Assembly: GCA_022113835.1 (NCBI GenBank) | Contig: JAILWY010000007.1 | Location: 6,344,001 to 6,408,000 of the forward strand | Direction: 5' to 3' | Length of the DNA stretch: 64,000 nucleotides | From: Atopsyche davidsoni | Taxonomy: Eukaryota > Arthropoda > Insecta > Trichoptera > Hydrobiosidae | Part shown: positions 27,843 to 40,500 of the stretch, piece after piece | Layout: each line of letters begins with the position of its first letter | Numbering within the stretch: the first letter of the stretch is position 1 | Program-made: the position numbers and the translations under genes | The notes under the pieces: generated by a model | The model's input: the letters and a program-made list of their open reading frames with translations, nothing else | Told to the model about the DNA's origin: nothing | Databases searched by the model: none

Positions 27843-28808
27843 CTCTGCAGTTTTCCCTCACACTAGGCGCGCCGCCCGACCATGAGACGCCGCGCACTGA
27901 AAACTAATCGGCCTGAATTTTTGCCTTTGTAAATAATTCTTCCACTGGAAAACACTCAAATAACGCAGGTGGGTCACCAAAGTTTTAATGTGAATTTAGA
28001 CTTCTTAAGCGCTCAATACACTGGAAATCCAATTTGCGGTTTGTTTCCGCCGGGTAATGCTTATCAATGACGCCGGGACGTAGGTAGAGGCGACACACCC
28101 GCTCCTCGACCATTACAAATATTAAAATTTTCCCTTTAATTTGAACGCAAATCATTAGGTTATTTTTGACACTATTTCTGAAGCAGGCAGAGCAATGGGA
28201 ACAGATTTTCGCAACCATTTCTTTACCTTTCGAAATATTGTTCAAGAAAAAAAAGTGTGTCAAATGCTGTGTATTATTTCCTTGTTATATTTTGGCGTTG
28301 GTATTTTTATTTACAGACAAAATAAAACAACGCCGAGGAAAATACAAGCATAATGATGGCCGCCTGATTTGTCACTTTTAAAAAAAATATGAAGATGAAA
28401 TCATTATGTAAAAGTGTAATACTCGAATCCGTACATTATCGCCGCATGTTTTTCTGTGCGAATTTATAGGAAGAAAGAATGACATACAAGAACGTCAGTG
28501 GGTGTATGGGACCTGATGTCATCGGGATAAAAATACCTAAATATGTTTTTTACTGCACGCACAAAAATTAAGTAATTTGGTGGTATTTCGCATGCAACCA
28601 TCACTAGTCTGTATTTGTCTTGTCCTTTAAAGACACAGAAAACACATCTGTCACAATGAGAAGGGAAGCATCAATCGTACAATCAAATCCTACGCATTCG
28701 CTTGCGTGTTTCACAGTAACAATAAAGCCACCACGCTTCTCTTCAACAATGCCAAATATACAAAAAAATAATAATATCACACAAAAAACTTCAGCCCTCC
28801 GCACACGT

Positions 28809-28921
28809 CGCGACCGACTTGCAATTAGTCAATAGCGTCTTACTTTACGTTGTACGTTTAGGTAAAACAATTAAATAAAAAACACCCAAAATTAGGATTG
28901 ACTGACTGCAAGTCGGTCGCG
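28809..28921. mobile_element. Fold-back MITE-like element, copy C
   Basis: A perfect 15-bp terminal inverted repeat, CGCGACCGACTTGCA (28809-28823) with its complement at 28907-28921. The core TTGCAATTAGTCAATAGCGT matches copies A and B. It is 113 bp and noncoding. Confidence 0.75.
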
Positions 28922-30351
28922 AGTCATGTCGCCGCACGAGTAGAGGGCTTTTCAAACTACTCCGGTCGGTGTTTTATCGGTTAGCATTATCGATCTTGTC
29001 AATCACCCGCCGTTTTAACTCGGAGAATTGAAGAATTTTTTTTGTCATTTCCGGCGGAAGGACCATCGCGACAAACGCAGACGCACGGCGAGAATGCTAA
29101 TTTCAATACGAAACACTCAGCCGGAACGACCGGCAAAAGTAACTCGATAAAGCAAATACGAACATGAAACGATTGCACAATTTTTGTGCGTGGAAAAAAT
29201 ATAGCAACAATGAACCGACAATGCGAAGAAGGCCAGCGAGCGACATAGTGAAGCGTCGACGGCAAAAGTATCTAGCAGGGCAAAAAATATTGTCGCTCGA
29301 TTAGACCGGCAGGCCGAGGTGGGTATCATTGATAATAACAATTTGTTTACGTCTCGTGTTGACGGGCTCGAGCGGGTCGAAGGATAAAATCAATGCGAGC
29401 CGTGCCGGCCACACTGTGCGGCGCTCGTCGGGGAAATGTAAATTGGCTGTAATTATAACACCGGCGTGGTGCACGGTGTGAAGCGGAAACCGTTCACTTT
29501 AAAATATACACCGACACTCCCGACGAGTGCCTGAAAAAATGACAATAAAAACATCGATAAAAAAACTTGCGATTAAACCATCAACGCCGCGGATAGCTCT
29601 CGACGATGAGTTAAATCTGAATAAAATTTTAAAAAATAACAATCTCAAGGTCAAAAAAATAAACACAATATCAAATAGCACACTCGGCGAGGTGTTGTCT
29701 TTCGAGTGCCGTTTTGGGCGAGCGTACCTATTTAATTATTTAAGATCAATTCGGACAGCGAAAAGTTTTTTACGAGAGCACATTTTCGCCGAGCGACTTT
29801 CACTGCTCTAGAAAACTTAGTCCGCTCAACGGCTGCCCGGCAATTTCTAATCTATTTTAGGACATTTTAAAAATATCCGGGAGTATAATCTACCAATCGA
29901 GCCTGCAAAACCACAATCAACGTTATCACATTACACGCCAACTATAAATATATATACCACGAGTTGAACTTCGGCAGACGACGGATGAACACTCTGGCGT
30001 ATTGTTTTAATACGAAAATAAATCGTGTCAACTGTTCGATTAAACTCTATAACCGGCTAGACGCATCGGGATGAGGGTTGGGCCGTTTGGACGCTATGTA
30101 CGAAAATAGTCTATCTAATTGCAACACGCGTGAAATACTTATTTGTGTTCGGACCGATCCCTTCCTGCGGGAATCTCAAAAATAATTATCACGCAGCGTG
30201 GCGATCGTGAACCTGATAACTCTGCCCAGATCCCCACATCGCCCCGAACAAGCGGGACGAGGAAATACGGTAAATAAACTTTTCCGCATTCAACAAACAA
30301 AACACCGAATGTAAACATAACAAAAAAAAAAAAAAAAAAAACAAAACTGAC

Positions 30352-30800
30352 CTCGCGGCGGTTCAACTTTGCGAAATGTAAAATATTGAAAAAATAATTT
30401 ATTGGCTTCTCCCCGACTGAACTGCGTCATCTTGCATGGGTGCCGTTTCGCTGAGCCGCGTGAAAGACGACTTGATAAGAAGTTTAGGAGTGATAACGCC
30501 GCGAGCCCGAGGCGCACCGCCGCCGCGGGCCGGGGCAGGACCCGAGATTTCCCATCCGAATTCTTCAATGAAATCGATTCATGCCACGCAGAAGCAAGCG
30601 GAATGAAGCGGAGCGACCTTCGCGGCCGCAATGGCAGATGTCGGCATGCTGCACCGCGGGCGAGCGACGAGCGGCGCACTCCGACTCCGCACATGTGATC
30701 CGATGTCCTCCCGTCTAATTCCGACTATCTAGTCTGATTTCGGAAAATACCGCGTGAATATCGCGACGTGCTCGCCGACGATGCTCGAAATCGAGGAGAG
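30352..30800 (-). promoter_or_regulatory. GC-rich block with splice donor: possible 5' exon
   Basis: Minus-strand sequence from about 30800 to 30352 is GC-rich and ends in a good donor (GAG|GTCAGT). This suits a noncoding first exon of the forkhead gene. The frames are open on both strands and carry no known domain. There is no direct proof of transcription. Confidence 0.35.
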
Positions 30801-31544
30801 CATCCCGCGGCACGGTAAATAAACAAGACTACGACGAGGCCAGGCGCAACATAACCAAGTTGTAACACTACACGAGTTGTAAACTTAAAACAAAATGTGT
30901 ACATTACGTAATTAAGCGGACATTTTTAAACACAACTTTGTCACATGACCTTATATGAATGCACCGAGAGGCCCGAGGGAAACCTTTTTGCACAGATTTG
31001 GATATCTGGAATAAAAATATTCGCTTATGGGACGTTAACCAAATTTAGGCATACGTGAATCACCGTGCAGATGTGATCTTTCATCACTACGTGGGCATAC
31101 TACGTGGACACATTTTACACCGTGAAAATGATGAGGAACCTTCGCCGTTTTGTCGCGAGCGCCTTGAATATATTTCTAGGTACGAGAATCCTGCGCAAAG
31201 AGGTAGAAATACTTGAAAATTACCAACTAAAATATAGGTCAAATTTCTATCAGCCATTACGAGTCCGGCGATGATCCAGCATTTTAAACAAAAATCCAAC
31301 ATTATAACTTAACAGCTCGACAACTCGCATCATAATCACGGAAAACATACTATCAAATCAATATACGCAGAGTACGTAAGCAATAAATCTTACCTTATTT
31401 TAAATTCACGTAATAAATGTTATCCAACGTTCGTTGAGAGCATTCCGCGTCCTTCACTATCAACAACACCCCGACCATAGAGCAGAGTAGAGAGTGAATA
31501 CACAAACAGATGATAAATATAAACAACAGCGCATGTCCGCTCCG

Positions 31545-31556
31545 GCGGCCATTTTG
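31545..31556. promoter_or_regulatory. YY1-like site in small CpG patch
   Basis: GCGGCCATTTTG followed by TTTCCGGAC resembles a YY1 site next to an ETS-type core, a common promoter pair. Possible upstream promoter of the forkhead gene. Confidence 0.35.
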
Positions 31557-32649
31557 TTTCCGGACATGTCACAAACCTGACAATATTTCACCACAAAAAG
31601 AACGATTTAGCCATCTAATCAAAAAAATTAATTAAATAATATTGGTTTTCGTAAACGACGCCATCAATCATATAAATAATTATCAGTTTGATATCTCGGA
31701 ATTCATATATTGACAAAATTGTTTAAAAAATGTCTATGGTCGTTTTACTAGAAACTAATTCATTTCTTACACGATATATAAAAAATACCATTCAAAATAA
31801 TAAAAAGTATCCATTATAAGCAATTAAAAATAAATCATGCCTACTCTCTAACTAGAATTTTTTTTGGTCACTATCATTTTATATTATAATATCACAACCA
31901 TTTTTAAAAAAAATATTTTAAGTATTATATCAGTGGTGCATAGTTTCTGTGAAATTATTATTTTGAAATCGAAATGATTTTAGATTTCATGTTTTATTAT
32001 CCAACGAGAACTCCAAACTAGATTTTTTAAAATTTCAGTCCACCTAAACCTGCACATAAATAAATTATTTTATGGTGTATTGCATTTTTAAAAGACTTTA
32101 TATAAAACATCAAAAGTTATCTTTGTTCCTTTTGCTGTGCAGTTTTAGCATCATTATTCATAGAAGTTACACGATACTGGTAATTTATGATAGGATATTA
32201 CAGATATTCAATTCTTGTTGATTTTATTGAAGATGAAGGATTTTAAAATTGGAAAATTTTAGTCATTTATTCTTATTTAATATGAATTCTTAAAGAAAAA
32301 TGCAGTTAATAATTTATAACATTTCCAGCGTTGACGGGAGAGCTTCACACTAATTGTATCTTTAAAAATATCTAAAGATTTCAATTGTTTTTAGGTATAT
32401 TTTGTTATGGCTCAAAATTTATATGAAAATAAAAAGTAAAATAGGCATTCTTGAACTAACAAAAAATATGTAATTTCACTTCCCATATTATATATATAAA
32501 CAATTCACAATTGTAAGTGCATTAATTGAAAATGGCTCCATAAGGAGAAAGTCTGCAATTAGAGGTATTCGACTTTTTATTTTTCAAAGTGAAGTTGTTA
32601 TTGACAATGTATTGGCTTTGAGATACAGAATGTCTCCAAGGGTATCTGT

Positions 32650-32960
32650 AACACTAAATTATTTATATATAGTAAGCGTTTGGGTCGGTCAGTGTGGTGG
32701 GCAGGTGGGCAGGTGGGGCAGTGGCCAGTGCGGCGGTGCAGACGTGGAGGGGGACAGGTTGCTGACTTCCATCGGTAGCGCACTTCACTCTCAGTTAGGA
32801 CATTCTCTCGATAAACCTTTCAGTATGTTAAGGCGGCCGAGTCCGCTCGACTGACGTCCACAAGTATTTATTTAGTTGAATATAAAGTTTTTATGTTGTT
32901 GCGATCCGTCTGCGACGAGCGTGAAAGCGATCATCACCGATGTAGAAGGTCTGATTGGAA
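32650..32960. other. Unexplained GC-richer block
   Basis: A GC- and CpG-richer patch in AT-rich DNA. A frame on each strand is open for 60-80 codons but low in complexity (Gly/Gln- or Pro/Thr/Cys-rich), with no good splice sites. It may be ZFYVE1 3' UTR, an unrecognised exon or a small promoter. Sequence from 32960 to 34550 is AT-rich and I see nothing in it. Confidence 0.3.
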
Positions 32961-34550
32961 TCAGAATTTTTCTATTTAAACTCTTATGACAATCTCCTGT
33001 GGTTTGATAAGCGACCTCATCGTAAATATTTCACGTTTTGGTACCGATTTAATTTTTCACTCCTATAATAAATTATTGTCACACACTCCTCACATTATTT
33101 ATTTATTGGATCTTAAAAACAATTACGCTAATGTTATTATATTTTTAAAATAAATTAAACATTACTTCATGTAAATGAGCGGCTTTTATCTAAATGGAAT
33201 TGACCAGCATCTACTAAAACATAGTAAACACTTTACAAATTACTATCATGAATAATAACAACATAGATTATTGACTATTGTACTAGTTTACTGGAACATT
33301 CAAAAGTAAGCATTGAAAAGTAACAAGATCTAAATATATTTCTTTTTGTTGGCACATATTCATACGAAACCGTGGTAACGTTCAATCTAGTGTGTACATA
33401 TATTGGAATAAAATTCCCAAAAAAGCGCATTGGCTGATTGTTTTTAATAGTCAGGTTTTCATTAGCTTGTTTTGTAAATCATAATAAGTTAATTTGTAGT
33501 AGGATAAGCAGCAACAGGTTAAGGTCCTTATTTCCCATTGACACTTTAATTTTTATGTATATTTAATTTAGTATTTTTTTTACCTACATAAAATATCATT
33601 TCTATTAGGATACATAAATTTTTTAGGTATCATTTTGGATATGTTGAATTCCCATGCATGTTTTGTTGCCTTTATTTTTGTTATTTTCCTTCAATATATC
33701 AGTATTTCTACTGTATGTAAGTAAGTTTATTACCCTTACTATCAGTCATATAAACCATATCACAGGATCAAACATAAAAACGTACAAAAACTTTATATAA
33801 AAACATTTACAACTTTAAAATATAAGATGCAGTCTTTTAAAATCTTTCAAGCATTTTCATTGAAATTTAACATTGCTAAAAAAAATATCTTTATTTACAT
33901 TTATTGTTATTGTCAAAAATCTGCCTTGTGAAGATAAAAACAAAAATTAAAATAATACATATAGATTACTTTTTAATTAGTACATGCTGCATTTTACACA
34001 TTTACAATTTACAAACATTAAAAAATATGTATAATTAAAATTTTTATGTCAAAAATATTAACACATTGTCTTTTTACATTATAATTATAAATTGAGCAGT
34101 AAATTGGCAGATGTGGCACTAAATATACTTTTTTAATAATTTTCGGTAAACAATTTTACAATTGGGGCATTGACGGGAAGCAGTAGCGATCGGCCCACAG
34201 AAGCAAAAATGTATTGAATGCCTTTTAATAAAATATTACATACTTAATAATACTGAATTATTAATCATTAAATACTTATCCAGGGGTTCAAAGATATTTA
34301 TATTTATTGGGCCGGACGCAACTGACAAGGAGAGAATCGTGCCAAAACCATACTTTTGAAATGAAATTGAAGACTACAGTAAAATGATAATGTCAAATTT
34401 GTGAACACTGAATGCAACTTATAGTTAGTATGGCACAAGTTGGGAGCATTGTCCACGAGAGTGTCTTGAAATGGTCAATATTGAGTTCCACCGTGTCGTG
34501 CCACGACGGAGATATCAAGTGCAGAGACCGCAGGACACAGTGTCCGGCTG

Positions 34551-37500
34551 TCATATCTTCTGTAACTGTTCAACCAGGCACTTATTGCAGACCCTCACCG
34601 GAGTCGCCCAACCGCGCTCAGGGACAGCTTGACTAAAAAGAAATGAATATATACATTAATTTCATTTTAGTTCATCTCACAATACTCAACAAAAAAACAC
34701 AAACTGCTCTATAAACAAGATCGTTTTTACGAAAATCTAGCATCTACCTTAGCGAAAAAAATAGATTAGTTCTCACCGATGTGGAGAGCAAGCAGAGCAC
34801 ACAGACTGGCCGCAGCGCCGACAGTGATGGCGAGCAGCGCGGTCTCCACCTGAGCCAAAGATGATGGCGCAGACTGCACAGCGGGGGGCTTCCTCGTCAG
34901 GGGTCCAGTACGCTGGGCGCGCTAACCCCGTCACCAAGCCTGAAATGTATGATAATTCCAGCATGGGTTATGTACCTTTTGTTCAAAATAAAACATTTTA
35001 AGCTGATGTTGAATTTCCCGTAAAAAAGCTTTGATAGGTATTCATTGAATGTCGCAGATGTCTGAAGGTTTAAAAGTTCACAAGCAACACCACATGAGAA
35101 ATTATCAAAAGTATACACCAAAAATAGATAGTTAAAAAAGTAACAATTGTCTGTTAAAAATATAATTCTCACTCTTCCAGAAAATCTATGTCATTTAAAA
35201 TAAAAATATAATCAATTAAACATATAACTAAACATTAACTTATAGCAAAAATTGATTTTGATAGGAGTGATGCAATGACAAAACACAACTTCAATATTTT
35301 ACAATTCTCACAATTGTAAAATATTATTAATTTATATGCTTCAAAAAATTGGGTATTACGATGAACTGTAACATGATAATATAGCCATAATAATATTTGA
35401 AATGAAAGCAAGTTCAAAAAACCTTTAGGATATTGAAGAGCTGCTGTCAAAGGCCCCAGCGCATCGGCAACTGCTTCTCCCATCTTTCTTGCTATCACAT
35501 CTCTACCTTCTTCGAGTTCTCCTGAAGAAATAATTATAAAAATCTAAATCAGAAAAAAAATTAAACCTCAAAATAAACTTAGTCGTACTATTAAAACTAA
35601 GCAAGGGAACTAAGATAAATGAGGATTTGTGAAACAAAAGACACCTTCCAACTATGGATAATTCAAAAGTATCAATAGTTATTTTGCATGAGATTGTTGT
35701 TTATTAAAAAAAAACCAAAAATGGAAAAATTCACTAAAAATTATTTATTTTTAAGGAGTATGTGAAAACATTGAACATGGGAGACGTAACCAAGCCTAAA
35801 AAGGTTTGTAATTAATGGCATGCATCCTTAGATTGCACCCACAATTACCCGAAGGGGTGTTGGCGTCCCTGCAAGAATCGCACACACGCACAGGGTGGTT
35901 CCAGCCGCGGTGCGGGACAGGCAGTTGTGAGGTGCTGCAGGGCCCACAGACGCCCAGCCCACACGCCCGGCAGTGGTGCAGCTCTCCCCGCCCTGCTTCC
36001 AGCTTGCACGTGCACACTGCACAATTCTGCAATATTCACACGAGAAGGTATATTTTACCATAATTACAGTTCTATATCATGATAGATGTATAGAATCTCT
36101 TCATAAAGCTAATATATTTGAAGATTGTAGTGTAAAAATTTCTATATGGAAACAATTAGGTATATAATATCAAATCAGCATTTTGCTATAATCTTGCTTA
36201 CTCTTGGCAATAAAAACAACAAATTAAAGTTTTATGCAAACCTTAATCTCAGCAGTGGGTTGCCAATAAGCGGGAGCAATAATTTCAGTGAGACAGCGAG
36301 AGGCCAATGACCCCGTGATGTTCACAACTCCTTCCAGGGCCCACCGAGCTCCAACTCCTCCGTTGCTGCCATTCCTGTTATTATTCTAACGAAAAAAACA
36401 TATTTTTATAATAAACAGTGGGAAAATAATAATTTAAAAAAACCCAAAATAGGTAACTCCTCATCAGGATGCATTCATATCTATGAGGTCAAATTTGATG
36501 TGGTAATAAGATGTGATTTTTCCACATATAGATTTTTATTGGTTGCCAGTTTCGCCAACTTTCACGTTGTATTTTACTTATTATTTAAAACTAGAAATGT
36601 AGCCCGTCATAAAATGACGTATTCGATGAACGATGCAATAGTGTTTGAACATATGTTTTGCTGATAATTAGATGAATATTTTATTTCATTTTGTACACAT
36701 ATATTTGGAATAACCGGATATTAATTTCGAAAGCAAAGCCATTTTAGGAAATATAACATTTCGTGTCACAAACATCGAATCACTTTCACTGCACTGTTCT
36801 TTATTAGATGCAGTCTTTATCACGTTCAATTGTGCTATTCTTTTTTAATTACGTTTGCTGTGCTTGGACGGTGTTATTTTTTTAGGAGGCATTTTAAGTT
36901 ATTAATGATGTGATTAATAATTTCTAACGCAACTAAAAAATAAAATTGGTACTTCAAATGTCAAACTGACATAAACTGAAAATTTCTAAGAAGCATCAAA
37001 ATTTGTTTTTTTTGTAAAAATTCTAAATTTGAAATTCTCGCTGTAAACAACAGAATCATATAATTCGTACATAAAGCATATTTGATAGTTTTATTTAATT
37101 AGTTAATGAATAAAAATATTATCCTATCGTCTTGAGATTCGGCACATAGCTGCGGAAAAATTTACTAAACTTACGTGCAAAAAATTAGCGTTGTATCTTT
37201 TAAGATATTCTATAGAGAAGCAAAAAATGAAACATACACACACACACACACAATGGCTATTATTATAGTAGATATTAAAATGGAATTCCACCGAGTATTC
37301 TCTGTCAAAAATATTGAATTTGTAATAAGATGTGATAAATGTTCTGATACTCATGTGGTACTAATCATCTTTTTAGGTTACACTCAGTTTGCGCTTCTCT
37401 GCTTAATTAAACAGGGTATAGAAATGAATGAACGAACATAAACATTTCTGAAAAAAATAACAATGAAATATATTTCAATATATTAACTTACTCCGCCCCA

Positions 37501-40500
37501 AACATGAACAATTTCTGGGTTAGTCGCTGTGTCCTCAGGAGCTCTATTGCCGAACCAGTACTGTCTGCTCCTGGGAAAGAAAAAATGATTTCATATTAAA
37601 ACAAATAAAATATTTGAATTAGATAAGATAATCCACTAAAATTTAAACAATCAGTTTCGTTTACTAGTTAGTTTTATGTACTCACTTGTAAATAGGTCCA
37701 CACATTGGACAGTGCAGTTCGTAACCATTCCATGCAGACCGCGCCAGGCCCAGCCACGACTCCTGAGGACCAGTTGCCCAAACTTCTTTTACCTAAAAAG
37801 TATTACACCTCTTAACGATCTAACACAAAACCACAAGCAAAAATGTATTCATAGAGGACTTACTCAGTAAAATAATATATTATTTAAAAAAGATAATTTT
37901 TCAATGGTTTTATTAGATGAATACAGTGAACTTATGAATTCATTTATGCATAAACACATTCAATTTTAATACAAAATATCTTCAGCCAAAAACAAACAGA
38001 TGTGAGCAAAATAAGTTAAGATACCAAAAGTAATAAATCCATTATTTCATATATTTTAATTCTATCATATAATGTTGATTAATATCATAAATGTTATTAA
38101 TAAACTGCTATGTGCTGACTCGGCTGATTATTAAAATTTCTCAAAAAAAATATTTACAGTAGTTGATTGTCATGCTGTATGTGTAGCTCCTAATGATAAT
38201 CATCAGGTAGCATAATGCCATTGTCACTGAGTAAAACGAGGTTAACATCTACAGAGCACATGGTATTTGTTTGAAAATGCTTTAAAATATTTACCTTCTG
38301 TTGACACTTCTGGCAGACGAGTACCCTATTATCATACTGGTGTTGGTAACTGAAAGGATTTTTAAGAAAGTTATTTACAAGCTGACTAAGGAGTATATCA
38401 AACAAACATGCAAACGATTACGATAAAGCTGTTAAAACAATTATTTAATAACTCAACAGCTTTACCTGCATTTATCATCAGTAGAATGTTTTATATCATC
38501 AGCTATGTGACCCATTGACATCGTACATCTGAAAAGATAGAAGAATCGAACAATTAATTGATTTTTCAATAAAAAACTGAACTGAATGGTTAAGAACACT
38601 AATTTTTGATTCGAGGTATTTCAGTTATACTTAAGGTATCGAAGAGATCTTACTTGGAATGGCATGCTTTACAAGGAACATCACATGTCAGTCGACCGTG
38701 GAACCGATTACTCAGGCTCTTTAGGGCGTTGAGTACAGCTCCCGGAGAGCGTGCAGCTCTGAAAGTAAAAAAAATATATGGCTTAATGCATGGTTTTTTA
38801 ACTGATATTTTTTTTATTTGTCGCTCATGCTCAGTAAAAAAATTAAGTTTATATTAAATGCAGTACTGCGCAGTGAACTTCAAATCTGATTATATCTGAA
38901 TTTAAAATATATACCTAATAAATAGCACAGATTTTATAAAATAAAAAAGCTATGATTATATATAAAATATATTATTTTACCTGACAGCAGTGTTATCGAG
39001 ATGCTGGTTAAGTATAATGGGCAGAGGAGAACACTGAGGCAACAAGGATGAAGGGGGCGGCATGGGAGCGTAGTACAGACAGCCCAGACCCTCGGCGGAA
39101 AGTCCTAAAGACTTTAGACGAGCCACAATCTGCTCTTCAGGAGTTTCCCCGGTCTTTCCTGTGAAATGAAATTAAGTGCAAGAAACATTTTTAGATTAAT
39201 ATAACATTATGACTCAATTTGTTCAACTGTAAATAAAATTATAATTGGACAAATCTCTATTTTAAGATTTATAATCACAAGCTCAAACATTGTAGAGTAA
39301 ACATCGGTAGAGTAATAGATTACCAATTGAGAGAGGAGCTGTATGGCGCGGCTCGTGGCTTATGATGACGGCTGGCCCCCGTGCGCTGATGGGCCCACCG
39401 AGCTCCGTATGATGACCAGCATTCTTCAACACCCTCTAAAATATTAAAAAATATTAGATTTAGGTTCAATTAATGACTACAATATTGTGTAGTGACTTCG
39501 GTTCAGAATAATTTTATTTAAAAAAAAATATTCACTCGATTATCAGCCTTATACTGCCATATAATTATACATAGACTATATAGAAAATATCAAACCTGAA
39601 AGTGCTCCGTGTATGCCTTGGATGCCTGACCCAAAAATATAAAAAGATCTGCAGGCAATCTCTCCGCACGTGTTCTGTAGATAACAACATCAGACACGGC
39701 CAAGACCTGCGGCATGGAATGTTTATTTATAAATTACACAATGTAATAAAATATTTTTAATACAAATATGGAATTATGTGATCTTGAAACAGATTTATCT
39801 ATGATAAGAATGAAGAGCACCGATCTATTAAAAGCAGCATAGATGCGCAGTCAGAAGGATAAAGTTCCTCATGATATTTAAAGGATTCACACTTCGTTTT
39901 CATCCACTCTTCATTTTAAAGACTCCATTTGAGGCCTCCTTTTTTTCAATTGGGTACTTTGTGAAATCTCCAAAAATTCAGGAAAACATAAAATAATATA
40001 TATATTTTTTCTTATTGAGTTTGTAAAAATGTTGTTTTATTTCACTAGCACAAATAGTACTATCATCAACTAAACGCGATCTAAATATGAAATGATTGCA
40101 AACGTTTTTAATGAATTAACTACTAAACAATATTTCAAAGCCTTATCATCATAAAAAAAAAAATGGTAAAATGTCTTATCTCTATCACCAGAAAATACAC
40201 TGTCAGTTAAAAATAATTAAAAAAATAACTGCATACTTGTTTTATAGAACAAGTATGCACAAAATCTACATGATAATATTTTAACCATAGAATCAATTAC
40301 GTCTTTGTAATCTATAGTAATTTATTAATTGAATTCTCTTATTTCTTGATTAAATCAATTGCAAACATGATATGGTGAAAGATGAGCAAAGATCTCCATC
40401 AATTTGTAAATATTTAAATGACAGCTGAAGCTTGTAAATATAAACATAGCTACAGATATGGTTGATAATGATAGCTAGTAAAATATTTGAAAAGGTCACT

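Larger units (their letters stand above)
11790..34550. other. 23-kb stretch without a supported protein gene
   Basis: No ORF here has recognisable domains or consistent splicing. Most of the longer frames sit in GC islands and are open on both strands, as expected from base composition. The stretch probably holds the 5' UTR exons, long first intron and promoters of the minus-strand forkhead gene, plus part of the ZFYVE1 3' flank. One good minus-strand donor, CCGCGAG|GTCAGT, ends a possible 5' exon at 30352. Other named elements inside are listed separately; the remainder is AT-rich with nothing I recognise. Confidence 0.5.

Noticed and set aside
30290..30698. 134- and 98-aa ORFs on opposite strands
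   Set aside because: GC-driven open frames. The minus one ends in a Phe run from a poly(A/T) tract and has no family features.
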